This document shows positions 32,313-44,149 of a stretch of 64,000 nucleotides of DNA, piece by piece. The position numbers and the translations under genes are program-made. Location of the stretch: the NCBI GenBank assembly GCA_900642245.1, contig CAAAJI010000008.1, positions 4,892 to 68,891 on the forward strand, read 5' to 3'. Origin of the DNA: Fragilaria radians (taxonomy: Eukaryota; Bacillariophyta; Fragilariophyceae; Fragilariales; Fragilariaceae). Each line of letters begins with the position of its first letter. Positions within the stretch are counted from its first letter, which is position 1. The notes under the pieces are model-generated. The model had not been told where the DNA came from. It saw nothing but the letters and a program-made list of their open reading frames with translations, and searched no databases.

Positions 32313-33397
32313 ATATTTCGTTTTGGAATAGAGTAAGAATTAAACGAAAAGGTTTTGTTTAATCAAATTTGTGACATTAAATAAATTCCATACGATCAAA
32401 CAATTTCTTCCATTTAATGTTTCGTTACAGTTTGATTTGACCGTTGCATGACAGCAAGTTGGTGGATTCAAACATAAAGGTTGTTACCGCCGACGAAGTG
32501 TGATCCATTTTTCTTGCGGAAGTGATTGTTTGAAATTAAAGAAACGAATCTTTCAAAAAAGTTCACATTTTTGAATCGCGAGGTCCTATCGAGACTACGA
32601 CTTAGGTAGAGATGGACGTTATTTGATGGGATTCCAAAAGCATGTGGAAATAACTCTAGAGGTGATAAAACATACACACCTGTGTCAGTAGATGCAACAC
32701 ATCGAAATTCTAATTCTCACCATACAAGGAAACACTGTACCTATTCCCAATCGTAATTTTATGCCTTATGTATGCCAAATCAAATCATGTGTAAAACATC
32801 AACTATAAGTTAATATTTTTCTTAAGAAAGCGAAGGAAAAAAGCCGTCTATGTCCCTAATGACAAAAGGGAAAATACATGTAACAGAGAAAGCATAGGAT
32901 AGAACAGAATCATACCTTCAACAGATAAAGCATGGTGAAAAACGAATCTTGGAACTGAAACTTAAGCGAAACCATAAGCGTTAGTTGCGAGGGAGTGTGA
33001 TGAGTACAAATATTGACCTTGTAGTTGCTGCAAAGAAGAACCACATATCATCTTCATCAAGTGCCAGCTATGATGTCAAGTTTAAAATCACTGAATGATT
33101 TTACTTTTTAAGATTATGAAACGATGAGCTAACTACGTGGAATTTTTCCCACAATGGATGCAAATTGGCTTCTGTTGCCTAACAAACACTCTTATTTATG
33201 CTAATTCATCTTCAACAATCAAGAGTCAATTTAATATTGAGCCTTGAACATTCATGGGAGCTATCAGCATACAGCGTATAGCTTTTTTCTGTGCATCATA
33301 ATAGCCGAAACTGCACTTCACATATCTTCTACTCAATCATCTACAATAACGCGGATTCTAGTTTTATTTCTGTATTTTAGAAATAACGTCATGCTTG
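32313..33397. other. Intergenic, possible LTR trace
   Basis: A GCGAGGGAGTGTGATGAG string at about 32994-33011 resembles the polypurine tract and LTR start seen at 9611, but I found no polyprotein in front of it. No gene is supported. Confidence 0.3.
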
Positions 33398-35490
33398 ATG
33401 TGCCTTAACCTGCTCTAGATTTGGCTAAAATAAGAGTTAGGGATTTCCAACACATTCATTTCTTTAAGATACAAGTTAATAATATTTCTTCCCTTTTCAT
33501 TCGCAGTTTCTATCATTCTGAAAGTACTTTGGTGAGAAGAATTTTTTCAAGCCCTCGATGAAGATATGTAATTTCATTTAGAGCCCTCGATCTGTCAAAG
33601 GACTTGTAGTCTTTAAGTTCTTGTGTCATTGAGACAAGTGTATAGCTACATAAATTAGGGGTTAAGGTTCTCATTGTTTTCACTATTATTTCTTTTTGTC
33701 CGCTGTAGTGCTTCCTATTACCTTTTTATGTCATCCTTTTTTTTGTCGTTAGAGTCTGCCTCAAATGATGGATTTCAAGCAGGAGAACATGTGTAGTCTT
33801 ATCACCGATGAATGATCTCCTGATTGAGATAGAGGTTTCCAATAGTACTCTCTTCCTTATTACTTGTAACGTTCTGGGAAGCCTTGGAATACGATACAAC
33901 AATCACAACTTTTCCATCATCAATTTGTTCGTAAAATCTAAATTTTTACAGAAATTACCATATCTTTGGACTCCTTCTGTGACATTGTCACTTCCTCAAT
34001 AAAGCTGTCACACCCCTTGAAAAAACGGCAAGGGGAATTAAGTCATTCCTCCTTTAGACCCTTAAACTAATTCATCAAAAGTAGCGCGGGTTGATTCTGA
34101 AATTGGAACTGCGTTGAAGAAATTGTCATCTCATAAAGATGTTTAAGAACGGATACGACTTCATATTAAGATATAGTTGAAATCCTATTGCTGCTAGATA
34201 TTTCGCCTATTTCCTTATCATTACTCGAATATCCTTGACAATTCAGAATCAGAAAATCCCATTTACTTACAGTGTTTGACTATTGTATCAACTCTAGTAA
34301 TTGCAATAATGAATATTTCTCATTCTCATTAGCACTGGTTTGATATGTTCTTATAGTACATTTGAACAGATTTCCATGACTTCAAAAGCGCTACCACAGC
34401 TTTCTTGCCGTAGACAAGGTTTCATAATAAAATATATTAGGTTGAAAAAGTGTTACGCTTGGAATTGTGTACTTAGGCTTCAAACGAGTTTTTGAATAAA
34501 GCTTTAAAAATTAAGCATACAATTAAAAGGAATCACGGTTCCTTGAAGAGTATAGATTCTCCACTATACCCACACTCATTTATTTGATATATATACACGC
34601 GCTAGAGTATAATAATCAGAGCAAATAATTTTTTAACAATGCTAAGTGTACATGTTCGATCAAACCATAACTTTTTTATCTGACCTTAGCTTGAATTAGG
34701 GTGACCATTCTAAAAAGATCTGACTTTAGCAGTTTCTATTCAAAAATGCCTTCAACTTCCGCGTCCACAAATGGCAGCAAAACAAGGCGAATAAACAAAT
34801 GAAATCTTGATGTTTTCACATAGAACTTATGCAAAAGGAAGCAAGCCGGTACACAAAAACTGGTCAGAGAAAGAAATACCCAAAGGAATTTTTTTCGATC
34901 GATGATCATTGGCCTTTCTTTCGCTGTCGTGTTCATGCTTTGGAATTTTATGTGTTTGTATTGGTACTTTGTTTCGTTACTACTTTTGTTAGCCTTATCT
35001 TTTTATGTCGCTGTTTATCATTTAGTAGAGCATTTCATGTCAAGATATTTTAAGGAAATCTAGGCTGCAATAAATCAGGGCTGAAATTCAAAATGTTCGA
35101 ATGTTCAATGAATAAGCGTATGAAAGTATCAGTAAGGAAGACAAAGAACTTGCAGCCCATTTTATTTTCTTCATTTGTTTAAATGAAGCATCCCTAACTG
35201 GATTTCACCATATCTTAAATATTCAATATTGAAGCTTGATAACAATATAATACGTAACGTTGATCTAAAAACGTCTTTAACCAATGATCATTATATCATA
35301 AAATCTAAATTAAAGCTTGATTATACTATAAGAGACAACATTGATACATTTTATTGTCTCACCCAATCCTATAGGAAACGTGTGAAACGGAGTGTATGAT
35401 TAGGACTAAACCCACCTTCTAGTCTACACAATACCTCCCAAGATAAATGGTATTTCATTGTTACTTTTTTGAAAGGAGGTCTTGTTAATG

Positions 35491-35745
35491 TCAGCACTGC
35501 ATAATTGCGTGAAGTGAGAAGCTAAATGTTTCAGAGGAGTCTTGGTTATTGTATTTGCCTCCTCTTTTTGGACCTCTCAACAAAGCTGTATCAGGGGTTG
35601 AGAGACATTTAAGAGATCCAATGACTTCGTATTTCTCTCGGTCAAATAGCACTGCGACATCGAATACACCAGAGAAAATTTCACCGAGCTCGTTTGGAAA
35701 TGGTCTGTAAGAATACGTACACTCAAAAATATGAATCTCCTGCAT
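35491..35745 (-). CDS. 84-codon ORF divergent from amine oxidase copy 3, doubtful
   Basis: A frame with an ATG start lies 84 bases upstream of, and divergent from, the amine oxidase copy. The middle reads like protein (NELGEIFSGVFDVAVLFDRE, EVIGSLKCLSTPD), but I recognise no family. Between the two duplicated units there are four base differences in this ORF, three of which change the protein (R/T, S/F, T/S). That does not suggest selection for the product. It may be a fragment of a gene captured in the duplicated block. Confidence 0.25.
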   Translation of the reverse strand: MQEIHIFECTYSYRPFPNELGEIFSGVFDVAVLFDREKYEVIGSLKCLSTPDTALLRGPKRGGKYNNQDSSETFSFSLHAIMQC

Positions 35746-35829
35746 CTAATAAATTTTTTTAGTCGTTCCGATGAGAACGTTTTCCAACTCATTCTCCAAC
35801 ATCACACATAAAGCGTTAGTCTCACCACA

Positions 35830-37067
35830 ATGACTGACTTGATTCTTTACGATACCGTGATTATTGGTGCAGGAGCTGCTGGTATCACAGCGGCTTACGA
35901 ACTGATCCGTCGCGGCCAAAGTGTTCGAATTCTTGAAGCATCGTCCGTTTGGGGTGGACGTGTCCGAAAAATTGATGACAGTTTTGCAGGCTTCCCTTTG
36001 GACATTGGAGCAGGATGGATTCATGAGAATGACGATGGTCGCCCCAATGCGAAGGTTCTGAAATCAATTGTGAATAATCCGAAGGTTAATATTGCTACCA
36101 AGACTGCAGTTGACGACAAGCCATTTGTATACTTCGAGGACGGAGAGAGATTTGAATCTCCAGCCACGGGTGATGATTGCGGCAGTGATGTCTTGGATGA
36201 AATTTTCGTCAACTCTTCTTGGTACGACTTTTTTGCTACTTATATCTACCCAACTGTTCAAAATGCAATTACGTACGACTGCGCAGTAAATCTTATTGAT
36301 TATTCGGAAAGTAATAGCGTTTACGCAGAATGTGAAGACGGTACTGCAATCCAGGCCAGAAAAGCCATTGTGACAGCTTCAGTTGAGGTAATTCGAGCAG
36401 GAGTTATCTCCTTTAGTCCACCTATTCCACAGAGCTTTGAGAATGTTTTGGAAAAATTCAAATTCCAGCCCGTTCTAAAGGGGTTTATCAAGTTCTCAAA
36501 AAGATTTTATGAAGGTGGTAAGTCATTTGAAATCTATCCCCCATTTTATGGAGACAAAAATGGAGAGCTTTACATGTGGGATGCTTCCTATCGACAAGGA
36601 TCCTCTAGCCATATCCTTGGGATTTTCATAACTGACAGATACTTGGACGATTTTACCTCACTAACCGATAATGAGAAGTTGTCCAATCTGCTCGACCACA
36701 TCGATCAAGTCTACGGAGGCGAAGCTAGAGCGAATTACATCAGTCATACATTCAAAGACTGGACTAAGGAACCATACATTTTGGGAGGCTGGTCAGTTAC
36801 GCAATATGATACGGCTCAATACCGTCGAGACCTTTGGACTTTGTTGACTCCCCTGGGGGACAAAATCGTTTACTTCGCAGGAGAAGCCCATGCCTCACGA
36901 TGAATGGTCTAGCACTGTACCCGCAGCGGCACTTTCTGGTCAAACAGCTGCATGTCGAGTCCTGGGCGGAGTCCTCAAGAATCTATACACAAATTGTAAA
37001 TTTCCCTGCACCGCCAAAGCCTCCAACTAAGGCCCCCAAAAGGAGTCCAACAAGACGTCCAAGGTGA
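35830..37067 (+). pseudogene. FAD amine oxidase, copy 3, two frameshifts
   Basis: It starts at the ATG at 35830 with the FAD motif VIIGAGAAGITAAYEL and stays open for 357 codons, ending at TGA 36901-36903. The break falls just after YFAGEA. An extra base at about 36886-36893 moves the rest (PHDEWSST, ALSGQTAA) to another frame. A second extra base at about 37004-37006 moves the KPPTKAPKRSP tail to the third frame, which ends at 37067. The missing segment contains the C-terminal FAD contact, so a truncated product should not be active. Otherwise the sequence is well preserved and 36 or more of the usual landmarks are intact. Confidence 0.85.
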
Positions 37068-37966
37068 TAGATGCCGAGCATATGAAGCATTAGTACCCAA
37101 CTATGAACTTTATTTTTTACTACTAATTGGGCATACTGAACCTAGGACTTCATTTACATCATAAACCTAGTCTGATAACTCGAACATTTACAACTCCTCG
37201 TAAGAATCGAAAATGCTTTCATCTTGTTGAAATTAAAGAAAAAGCTTTTAAGAATAATCTTGCAAATTGTTTCTATCAGTAATGAGAAAGATGCTTAACA
37301 TTATGAAACTAATTCACTTTCAATGTCTATTATGTTGACTGGGTAATTTTATGCGAAATATCACAGTTAATGAAAAAGATGCAAAATACTTAAAAATACT
37401 GCATAAAATGACGTTGATGTATCAAGTCAAGTTAAGAAATGCTTCAAGAGTAGTATATATCACTCAATCATAGCAAGAATATGTGAGGAAAAAGCAGTCA
37501 ACAGCAATTGGCAACCGCCTTGGCGATTCGGAGAGTTCAGTGACACCCTACCAGCAATCGTTGATTATTTTGCCAATGAACTGATGCTGTTGTGCTAAAA
37601 TCATTATTAAGCTATCGGTCATAAGCCTAAGCATTTGAGATATCATGGTTTTGTGGTGTTTCCAGCTGTTGCGCAAGTTCACCAAACTGATCAAAATATA
37701 ATTTGGAGTGGTACTCCATCATATATGTGACAAACACGGGAGTAGACGATGGACAGAATAGACTACAAAGAGGTTTTCGGTGAAGACAGTAGTTAGAACT
37801 CTGTCAATGTTAGGGGATTAATTGTTAGTCTAGGTTATAGAAGTTTAGGAAATGCCATTTTATCACTGGGTTGATCTACTACCTCGTCAGTTAAGCTGCT
37901 GTTCATCAATATGCTTTATCACACATCCTTGCTTCTGTAAAATATTCGGCTCTACCCTCAACAAAT
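37068..37966. other. Downstream flank of copy 3
   Basis: Non-coding. It aligns with the right unit up to about 37370, then more weakly to about 37630 (shared GTCAACAGCAATTG and CAATGAACTGATGCTG). No gene is seen. Confidence 0.5.
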
Positions 37967-40055
37967 ATGTGCCTTAACCTGCTCTAGATTTGGCTAAAAT
38001 AAGAGTTAGGGATTTCCAACACATTCATTTCTTTAAGATACAAGTTAATAATATTTCTTCTCTTTTCAGTCGCAGTTTCTATCATTCTGAAAGTACTTTG
38101 GTGAGAAGAATTTTTTCAAGCCCTTGATGAAGATATGTAATTTCATTTAGAGCCCTCGATATGTCGAAGGACTTGTAGTCTTTAAGTTCTTGTGTCATTG
38201 AGACAAGTGTATAGCTACATAAATTAGGGGTTAGGGTTCTCATTGTTTTCACTATTATTTCTTTTGTCCTCTGTAATGCTTCCTATTACCTATTTATGTC
38301 ATCCTTTTTTTTGTCGTTAGAGTCTGCCTCAAATGATGGATTTCAAGCAGGAGAACATGTGTAGTCGTATCACCGATGAATGATCTCCTGATTGAGATAG
38401 AGGTTTCCAATAGTACTTTCTTCCTTATTACTTGTAACGTTCTGGGAAGCCTTGGAATACGATACAACAATCACAACTTTTCCATCATCAATTTGTTCGT
38501 AAAATCTAAATTTTTACAGAAATTACCATACCTTTGGACTCCTTCTGTGACATTGCCACTTCCCCAATAAAGCTGTTACACCCCTTGAAAAAACGGCAAG
38601 GGGAATTAAGTCATTCCTCCTTTAGACCCTTAAACTAATTCATCAAAAGTAGCGCGGGTTGATTCTGAAATTGGAACTGCGTTGAAGAAATTGTCATCTC
38701 ATAAAGATGTTTAAGAACGGATACGACTTCATATTAAGATATAGTTGAAATCCTATTGCTGCTAGATATTTCGCCTATTTCCTTATCATTACTCGAATAT
38801 CCTTGACAATTCAGAATCAGAAAATCCCATTTACTTACAGAGTTTGACTATTGTATCAACTCTAGTAATTGCAATAATGAATATTTCTCATTCTCATTAG
38901 CACTGGTTTGATATGTTCTTATAGTACATTTGAACAGATTTCCATGACTTCAAAAGCGCTACCACAGCTTTCTTGTCGTAGACAAGGTTTCATAATAAAA
39001 GAAATTAGGTTGAGAAAGTGTTACGCTTGGAATTGTGTACTTAGAATTCAAACGAGTTTTTGAATAAAGCTTTAAAAATTAAGCATACAATTAAAAGGAA
39101 TCACGGTTCCTTGAAGAGTATAGATTCTCCACTATACCCACACTCATTTATATTATATATATACGCGCTAGAGTATAATAATCAGAGCAAATAATTTTTT
39201 AACAATGCTAAGTGTACATGTTCGATCAAACCATAACTTTTTATCTGACCTTAGCTTGAATTATGGTGACCATTCTAAAAAGATCTGACTTTAGCAGTTT
39301 CTATTCAAAAATGCCTTCAACTTCCGCGTCCACAAATGGCAGCAAAACAAGGCGAAGAAACAAATGAAATCTTGATGTTTTCACATAGAACTTATGCAAA
39401 AGGAAGCAAGCCGGTACACAAAAACTGGTCAGAGAAAGAAATACCCAAAGGAATTTTTTTCGATCGATGATCATTGGCCTTTCTTTCGCTGTCGTGTTCA
39501 TGCTTTGGAATTTTATGTGTTTGTATTAATACTTTGTTTCGTTACTACTTTTGTTAGCCTTATCTTTTTATGTTGCTGTTTATCATTTGGTAGAGCATTT
39601 CATGTCAAGATTTCTTAAGGAAATCTAGGCTGCAATAAATCAGGGCTGAAATTCAAAATGTTCGAATGTTCAATGAATAAGCGTATGAAAGTATCAGTAA
39701 GGAAGACAAAGAACTTGCAGCCCATTTTATTTTCTTCATTTGTTTAAATGAAGCATCCCTAACTGGATTTCACCATATCTTAAATATTCAATATTGAAGC
39801 TTGATAACAATATAATACGTAACGTTGATCTAAAAACGTCTTTAACCAATGATCATTATATCATAAAATCTAAATTAAAGCTTGATTATACTATAACAGA
39901 CCACATTGATACATTTTATTGTCTCACCCAATCCTATAGGAAACGTGTGAAACGGAGTGTATGATTAGGACTAAACCCACCTTCTAGTCTACACAATACC
40001 TACCAAGATAAATGGTATTTCATTGTTACTTTTTTGAAAGGAGGTCTTGTTAATG

Positions 40056-40310
40056 TCAGCACTGCATAATTGCGTGAAGTGAGAAGCTAAATGATTCAAA
40101 GGAGTCTTGGTTATTGTATTTGCCTCCTGTTTTTGGACCTCTCAACAAAGCTGTATCAGGGGTTGAGAGACATTTAAGAGATCCAATGACTTCGTATTTC
40201 TCTCGGTCAAATAGCACTGCGACATCGAATACACCAGAGAAAATTTCACCGAGCTCGTTTGGAAATGGTCTGTAAGAATACGTACACTCAAAGATATGAA
40301 TCTCCTGCAT
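40056..40310 (-). CDS. 84-codon ORF divergent from amine oxidase copy 4, doubtful
   Basis: This is the right-unit copy of the frame at 35491-35745, with the three amino-acid changes noted there. I recognise no family and treat it as doubtful. Confidence 0.2.
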   Translation of the reverse strand: MQEIHIFECTYSYRPFPNELGEIFSGVFDVAVLFDREKYEVIGSLKCLSTPDTALLRGPKTGGKYNNQDSFESFSFSLHAIMQC

Positions 40311-40394
40311 CTAATAAATTTTTTTAGTCGTTCCGATGAGAACGTTTTCCAACTCATTCTCCAACATCACACATAAAGCGTTAGTCTCACCACA

Positions 40395-41632
40395 ATGACT
40401 GACTTGATTCTTTACGATACCGTGATTATTGGCGCAGGAGCTGCTGGTATCACAGCAGCCTACGAACTGATCCGTCGCGGCCAAAGTGTTCGAATTCTTG
40501 AAGCATCGTCAGTTTGGGGCGGGCGTGTCCGAAAAATTGATGACAGTTTTGCAGGCTTCCCTTTGGACATTGGAGCAGGATGGATTCATGAGAATGACGA
40601 TGGTCGCCCCAATGCGAAGGTTCTGAAATCAATTGTGAATAATCCGAAGGTTAATATTGCTACCAAGACTGCAGTTGACGACAAGCCATTTGTATACTTC
40701 GAGGACGGAGAGAGATTTGAATCTCCAGCCACGGGTGATGATTGCGGCAGTGATGTCTTGGATGAAATTTTCGTCAACTCTTCTTGGTACGACTTTTTTG
40801 CTACTTATATCTACCCAACTGTTCAAAATGCAATTACGTACGACTGCGCAGTAAATCTTATTGATTATTCGGAAAGTAATAGCGTTTACGCAGAATGTGA
40901 AGACGGTACTGCAATCCAGGCCAGAAAAGCCATTGTGACAGCTTCAGTTGAGGTAATTCGAGCAGGAGTTATCTCCTTTAGTCCACCTATTCCACAGAGC
41001 TTTGAGAATGTTTTGGAAAAATTCAAATTCCAGCCCGTTCTAAAGGGGTTTATCAAGTTCTCAAAAAGATTTTATGAAGGTGGTAAGTCATTTGAAATCT
41101 ATCCCCCATTTTATGGAGACAAAAATGGAGAGCTTTACATGTGGGATGCTTCCTATCGACAAGGATCCTCTAGCCATATCCTTGGGATTTTCATAACTGA
41201 CAGATACTTGGACGATTTTACCTCACTAACCGATAATGAGAAGTTGTCCAATCTGCTCGACCACATCGATCAAGTCTACGGAGGCGAAGCTAGAGCGAAT
41301 TACATCAGTCATACATTCAAAGACTGGACTAAGGAACCATACATTTTGGGAGGCTGGTCAGTTACGCAATATGATACGGCTCAATACCGTCGAGACCTTT
41401 GGACTTTGTTGACTCCCCTGGGGGACAAAATCGTTTACTTCGCAGGAGAAGCCCATGCCTCACGATGAATGGTCTAGCACTGTACCCGCAGCGGCACTTT
41501 CTGGTCAAACAGCTGCATGTCGAGTCCTGGGCGGAGTCCTCAAGAATCTATACACAAATTGTAAATTTCCCTGCACCGCCAAAGCCTCCAACTAAGGCCC
41601 CCAAAAGGAGTCCAACAAGACGTCCAAGGTGA
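40395..41632 (+). pseudogene. FAD amine oxidase, copy 4, two frameshifts
   Basis: Over its 357 codons it encodes the same protein as copy 3, and it carries the same two one-base insertions (about 41451-41458 and 41569-41571). The damage therefore came before the duplication, or was copied by conversion. The two copies differ at six bases in the first 130 bases after the start codon, all synonymous (40433, 40457, 40460, 40511, 40520, 40523), and at none from there to the end of the tail. Confidence 0.85.
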
Positions 41633-42300
41633 TAGATGCCGAGCATATGAAGCATTAGTACCCAACTATGAACTTTATTTTTTACTACTAATTGGGCATA
41701 CTAAACCTAGGACTTCATTTACATCACAAACCTAGTCTGATAACAACTCCTCATAAGAATCGAAAATGCTTTCATCTTGTTGAAATTAAAGAAAAAGCTT
41801 TTAAGAATAATCTTGCAAATTGTTTCTATCAGTAATGAGAAAAGATGCTTAACGTTATGAAACTAATTCATTTTCAATGTCTATTATGTTGACTGGGTCA
41901 TTTTATGTGAAATAACACAGTTAAAGAGAAAACGCAAGGTACTAATCTGAACCCCATGAAACTAATCCTAAATGAGATGGATTGTCGTTGACAACATTAT
42001 TTGATATATTTCTGGCGTTTGCGACGAAATATTAATCTATTTTTTACAATTATTATAGGAGAGGACATTTTTTACAATTTTTATAGGAGAGGACAATTTT
42101 CTGTTTTGGTGATCATTAAAATCCTGCGCAAATAACGTTGATTGTTCAAGTCACGTTAAGAAGGGAGTCAACAGCAATTGTTTACTGCTGCCTAGGCAAT
42201 TCGAAGAGTCCAATGACACTCTACCACCATTAAGAAATAATTTGTCAATGAACTGATGCTGTATTGCTAATAAAACTTATCAAGTAATTGGTTGTAAGTG

Positions 42301-43900
42301 AGACTACACCAAGGAATTTATTCATCTGTAGAGAAATTGAATTGTTTTATCGGATAGAAATGTCATTTTATGAGGTGTATCCCCTGTGGTCTTGCGATTG
42401 TGAGACCACAACACTAACTCAGATGAGACCACAACACTAACTCAGATAAAATTACAATAAAAAAGGAATTCTAAATTCCGCATATGCCACTCAATCAGCC
42501 TCACAGGCATAATCTTTAGTAAGGACTTCGACCATTGATGCTAAATTGTCTTGCCGTATAGAAATCACGTGTTGACACTTTGTGTCTGACATTATTGTTC
42601 TAATGCGAAAAGAGAATATACACTATTCAATCAAAACAATAATGCGCAAATGAAAAGTGAGTCTAGATCTATTGACATGAAAAGCAACTGTAAGCAATAC
42701 GTTGATACCAATGAATAGGGAGTGCATGTTCTTGCAGACCAACTTTACTCTCTGGTAGTGCCAAAAACTGGCAGAATTATACCTTCCAATTCGATGTAAA
42801 GCTTCTATTTAAGGCCAGGAAATTTGGAATATTTTGCTATTCTCATCAACGTTCACCAGATTTGCGAGTCTTTTACACCGTTTATCTACTGTCACCAAAG
42901 TTGAATGAATAAGGCAGAGTTCGAGGAGGGTTGCAAGAAGAGAAATACAAAGGTTACTGGAAGTATTTGATTTTTCCTTTGAAATGGCCTCCTTAGTTTA
43001 CTATCCTTTCACATGAGGAAATAATGTATTAAACACTTCCTAAGTTGAAAAAGTGTACTCTCATTATAGGCGTCCAAGTTCTGTATATGTATTTGCTAAA
43101 TCCAAATATCTCAGTTTTTCTCTTTCTTCTAGTTTATAGATCAAAATCAGATATACGGTAATATTTGTGATTTCTTATTGTGAGAGAATTCAATATTGGT
43201 ACAATCATTTCAACTTTTTGCACTAAACTGAAGCAGCGGTGCTCGATTGTGAAGAGGATTCACCGCCTAATTCTAGCACAAACTTATATGAGGAAATTAT
43301 GACTAACAATACAAGCTTAAAGCCCATGTTGAAGATAAGATCCTGAAGAAATCCACATCTTGGGTTGCATCCAATGACAGCATATTGCTGGTCGTCGATT
43401 TTTGCATGGGGAGATGGAGAAAGAGCTAATCTGCACAAAAGATCACCATGACTTTCTTAACCATATTCTAGAATCAGTCATCTATAGAGCGAACCAATGG
43501 ATCCTAAATGGCTATTTGAGGAATAGACTTAAATTGGCTGTTTTTCCGTGAGATATTATCAGTTAGGACCGGAAGAGGTTGCCAGACTAATTAATTTGAA
43601 GAAAAATAGGAATTCATCATCATCCGTATTTTATGCATTCTGTAGAAATTTGGAGAGAAATATGGTTTCGTAGGAACAACTCAATGAATCCAAAAACATG
43701 ATTTGGCGCTCAAATGTAAGTTAACCATATAAACTGCTCACGCTGTAGCAACCAATTATTGGTATACACTGTTGAACTGATCCTACAATTAGGTATCTGT
43801 GCCTATGAGACAGACAGCAGTAGTCAGCAAAGCTATCCTAACAGATGGGAAAATTGTTGAAGCGGAATAACTCAATTCATTTATGAAAAAATATTTTATC
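42301..43900. other. Intergenic with a hairpin and a short repeat
   Basis: GTGGTCT (42386-42392) pairs perfectly with AGACCAC (42403-42409). A 23-base unit starting TGAGACCACAACACTAACTC is present twice in tandem (42401-42423, 42424-42446). No gene is supported. A 71-codon minus-strand frame at 43223-43438 starts with TTG and is not called. Confidence 0.5.
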
Positions 43901-44090
43901 ATAAAATATGATTGGATATTGACCATGCAATTGACTTGTATTTAATCACTATTCATACTAGTCAGTTTCCCCAACACACTCCTGTGTTTTTTCATCATAA
44001 ATATGATTGGATATTGATCATTCAACTGACTTGTATATTAATCACTAGTCATACTAGTCAGTATCCCCAGCACACTCCTGTGATCCTCAT
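43901..44090 (+). repeat. Two diverged tandem 95-base repeats
   Basis: The word ATATGATTGGATATTGA occurs at 43906 and again at 44001. CACTCCTGTG, CATACTAGTCAGT and TTGACTTGTAT recur with the same 95-base spacing, with substitutions. It lies just beyond the left, 3' end of the copia fossil on the minus strand. Confidence 0.85.
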
Positions 44091-44149
44091 GCACATTGCA
44101 TAGAGAAGAATCCTTGTCCTTCTAAATTGTTTAATATAATGTCACAAAA

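Larger units (their letters stand above)
33398..37966 (+). repeat. Tandem segmental duplication, left unit
   Basis: The unit starts at ATGTGCCTTAACCTGCTCTAG and is repeated in direct orientation from 37967, with an offset of 4,565-4,569 bases. It carries a frameshifted amine oxidase copy and its 2.4 kb upstream region. The last part, about 37640-37966, has no partner in the right unit. Confidence 0.95.
37967..42300 (+). repeat. Tandem segmental duplication, right unit
   Basis: This is the direct copy of 33398-37966. Differences are scattered at a few per hundred bases at 37967-38600. They are fewer towards the amine oxidase and absent over about 1.18 kb of it. After about 41930 it has an insertion of roughly 200 bases relative to the left unit, then weak homology to about 42300. 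Confidence 0.95.

Noticed and set aside
32994..33011. Copia polypurine tract and LTR start
   Set aside because: The string resembles the one at 9611, but no polyprotein end precedes it and no matching LTR was found.
36886..37006. Introns as an explanation for the broken amine oxidases
   Set aside because: The shifts are single extra bases in otherwise aligned sequence, with no GT-AG pair that would restore the frame.
43223..43438. 71-codon minus-strand frame with a hydrophobic middle
   Set aside because: It starts with TTG. A possible acceptor (TTGTGCAG) precedes it, but I found no upstream exon.
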